In this document: positions 62,151-64,000 of the stretch, piece by piece
How the letters are laid out: every line of letters begins with the position of its first letter
Position numbering within the stretch: the first letter of the stretch is position 1
Assembly: GCA_021151685.1 (NCBI GenBank)
Contig: JAGKWS010000004.1
Location: forward strand, 16,522 to 80,521
DNA: 64,000 nt
Source of the DNA: Chitinophagaceae bacterium
Lineage (GTDB): Bacteria > Bacteroidota > Bacteroidia > Chitinophagales > Chitinophagaceae
Direction: 5' to 3'
Notes under the pieces: model-generated
Databases searched by the model: none
Seen by the model: only the letters and a program-made list of their open reading frames with translations
What the model was told of the DNA's origin: nothing
Made by a program: the position numbers and the translations under genes

Positions 62151-62789
62151 ATTCAACTACGAGAAGAAAGCACCCTTCAGAGACGCTTCTCTGTTCATTA
62201 TTGTGTGCGAAGGTGGCAACTGGGAGCCCGATTATTTCAGGTTCTTTGATGGCATGTCGCCAAGGGTGATAGTAGTACCCGTAGAATGTGTGGATGGTAA
62301 GAGTGCTCCTAAGTATCTCATAGAACCGGCTACCGCAGAGGAAGAGAAACGTGATGCAACCAGAGAGAATGATTGCCTATGGTTTGTGATAGACACTGAC
62401 AAGTGGCAGGATCAGATACACGAATTGAGGCAGATATGTAATGACCACCCTCGTTGGCATGTGGCACAAAGTACCCGTGTTTTGAGGTGTGGTTGTATAG
62501 GCACGTAAGCGCATTGTCGGCCAAAATTGCCCAGCCCGGGCGGTGTAGTACATGGAAGCCCTATTTGCACCAAATTTTGAATGGTGGTTTTGATCCTACT
62601 CGTCACCCGGTGGCAATAGAAATAGCCATTGAAAATGCTAAAAATACTTACTCTGAAACGGGCTATACCCCCAATGTGGGTAGCACACAGCTTTGGCAAC
62701 TGGGAGAGATGTTGCTGCCTTTTATAAAGAAGCAGTTGGACGATATAAAGGTACATTACCCTGCGCCTGTTGTTGTTTCCAACTCATAA
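62134..62789 (+). pseudogene. rloB: RloB/AbiLii-like gene with a one-base frameshift
   Basis: The first frame runs to 62508 with RloB features: IIVCEGGNWEPDYF (RloB-type EG..EP.YF) and CLWFVIDTDKW (Asp pair of a TOPRIM-like site). Past about residue 113 it becomes nonsense (RVLRCGC) and ends. The other frame supplies the missing end: PCFEVWLYRHV, then a helix and VAIEIAIENAK...TGYTPNVGSTQLWQL. Adding one base near 62471-62476 would give SNPCFEVW, the normal RloB phrase, so a single base seems lost in the run around agtaccc. Sequencing error or programmed shifting are alternatives. The joined protein would be about 217 residues. Confidence 0.75.
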
Positions 62790-63041
62790 TTTGACATCGA
62801 TAGTGTATTAATATTCTTGTGGAGCTGTAGTAAACCTACATTACAAGGTTCATTATTAGCGAGAAATTAATTAATTGAGAATAAATATATTATTTGTATG
62901 GCATATTTTGCAAATGCCGCATCTATTTGATTATCTTTAATTCTTATCTGTTGGCAATAAAATTCGAGTTTTGCAAGTCCTGTATTTAGTTGCCACTGGT
63001 TTGTACCCAACAATATCTTGTCACCATTACACCACAAGCCT

Positions 63042-64000
63042 ATGTTACACACCACTACCCACCCCATACGAATACTTATCTGCATTGTGATGGTACTGTG
63101 CGGTACACACATACCCACCTTTGCCCAAATCGTTACCACCGTAGCAGGCAACGGCACTTTTACCCTCTCGGGCGATGGTGGGCCGGCTACACTGGCGGGT
63201 ATAAGCATACCGGGCCATTTAGCGGTAGATACTGCTGGTAACCTCTATCTGTGTAACAGTACGGTAGTTCGTAAAGTAGATAATGCGGGTATCATCACTA
63301 CGGTTGCCGGAGGGGGAACTGCAACTGCCGATGGTGTACCAGCTACTACCGCCTACATCGGTTCGGTATCGGGCATTAGTTTCGATGCCACGGGGAATAT
63401 GCATTTTGCCGGCGCTTGCAAAGTGCGTAAGGTAAATGCTGCGGGCATCATTAGCACGGTGGCGGGTACGGGTACTTGCTTACCCGCTACGGGTGATGGT
63501 GGGCCAGCCATCGGTGCGCAATTAACGGCACCTGTACACACGGCCTTTGACCCAATGGGCAATATGTACATCACGTCTCGTTATCATATGCGTATGGTAG
63601 ATGCCGCTGGCATTATTCATACTGTAGCGGGTACCAATGTAGATGGCTTTAGCGGCGATGGCGGGCCCGCCACTGCGGCCCAAATGGGTTTTTTGGGGCA
63701 TGTGGTGCCTGACGGTCATGGCAACATCTATTTTGTGGATGGTACAAACAATAGAATCCGCAAAATTGATGCAGCAGGCATTATAACCACCATTGCGGGT
63801 AATGGAGTATCGGCTTTTAGTGGCGATGGTGGCCCGGCAACAGCGGCCTCATTGGCTCAGCCTTCCAGTCTTGCCATAGACCCATGGGGGAATTTGTATG
63901 TTGATGACTGGGCTGTTCGTGTGCGCCGCATAGATCCTTCGGGCATTATCACTACCATAGCCGGCACTGGGGCTATGGGCTATACGGGCGATGGTGGCCC
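63042..64000 (+). CDS. NHL-repeat secreted protein, 3' end outside the window
   Basis: The frame is open from ATG 63042 to the window edge (319 codons). After a signal peptide (ILICIVMVLCGTHIPTFAQ) come repeats of about 55 residues with IITTVAG.G....GDGGPAT.A.L..P..., then A.D..GNLY..D....VR.ID..G. These are NHL repeats that build a beta propeller. Such proteins are often T9SS cargo with a C-terminal sorting domain, which here would lie beyond the window. Function is unknown. The 250 bases before it are AT-rich with no recognised element. Confidence 0.85.
   Translation, partial: MLHTTTHPIRILICIVMVLCGTHIPTFAQIVTTVAGNGTFTLSGDGGPATLAGISIPGHLAVDTAGNLYLCNSTVVRKVDNAGIITTVAGGGTATADGVPATTAYIGSVSGISFDATGNMHFAGACKVRKVNAAGIISTVAGTGTCLPATGDGGPAIGAQLTAPVHTAFDPMGNMYITSRYHMRMVDAAGIIHTVAGTNVDGFSGDGGPATAAQMGFLGHVVPDGHGNIYFVDGTNNRIRKIDAAGIITTIAGNGVSAFSGDGGPATAASLAQPSSLAIDPWGNLYVDDWAVRVRRIDPSGIITTIAGTGAMGYTGDGG

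Noticed and set aside
62454..62789. Separate small gene after rloB
   Set aside because: Its first residues continue the RloB motif when one base is added, so it is the displaced 3' part of rloB, not an independent gene.
1..64000. rRNA, tRNA or riboswitch genes
   Set aside because: No tRNA T-loop plus acceptor pattern, rRNA core or known riboswitch core was recognised by eye; a covariance-model scan would be the proper test.

Overview
The window looks like a chromosomal piece of a Bacteroidota bacterium, most likely a Chitinophagaceae/Sphingobacteriia-type organism. The evidence is a set of type IX secretion (T9SS) and gliding genes (porU, porV, gldJ, gldD), several proteins ending in T9SS sorting domains of type A or type B, a TonB-dependent receptor with a carboxypeptidase-regulatory-like plug extension, an IcmF-type fused acyl-CoA mutase, and recurrent TAnnTTTG promoter boxes. 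No rRNA, tRNA, transposase or CRISPR array was recognised. Assignments come from reading motifs; no database search was run.

Layout. 1-3.4 kb: the 5' part of a giant secreted Ig/BIG2-repeat protein whose 3' end lies outside the window. 3.8-6.5 kb: an AraC regulator and an AT-rich two-gene cassette (nucleotidyltransferase plus TIM-barrel epimerase/endonuclease). 6.6-11.1 kb: housekeeping genes pdxA, pepA and rsmA, and a 2-hydroxyacid dehydrogenase. 11.3-20.4 kb: a probable three-gene outer-membrane operon (TonB-dependent receptor, 1355-residue secreted protein, PorV/PorQ-like barrel). 20.5-23.8 kb: greA, a HIT-family gene, lspA, zapA and murF. 23.9-30.7 kb: T9SS core genes, with gldJ divergent from porU and porV. 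30.8-44.3 kb: mixed housekeeping (tadA-like, guaA, aroB-aroA), gldD, two T9SS-exported proteins, and a compact operon encoding a protein-glutaminase lipoprotein, a free-standing copy of its pro-domain, and an unknown exported protein. 44.4-49.1 kb: a membrane/soluble Fe-S electron-transfer pair split by an AT-rich islet of hicA, hicB and a PIF1-like helicase. 49.3-55.1 kb: a DUF5686 outer-membrane protein, a dienelactone hydrolase and a secreted protein with a caspase-like His/Cys signature. 55.3-62.8 kb: icmF flanked by an OLD-like ATPase and by an RloA/RloB (AbiL-type) defence pair whose second gene carries a one-base frameshift. 63.0 kb to the end: the start of an NHL-repeat secreted protein.

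How the genes fit together. PorU (sortase) and PorV (shuttle) would process the T9SS cargo encoded in the same window, and GldJ and GldD belong to the gliding motor complex that works with T9SS. LspA would mature the many lipoproteins (GldJ, GldD, glutaminase). aroB-aroA, guaA, pdxA, murF and rsmA are ordinary metabolism and maintenance.

The accessory loci most worth attention are the glutaminase/pro-domain operon, the RloAB pair with a palindromic operator at its promoter, the hicAB-helicase islet inside a respiratory gene pair, and the nucleotidyltransferase/TIM-barrel cassette that lacks an obvious start codon.
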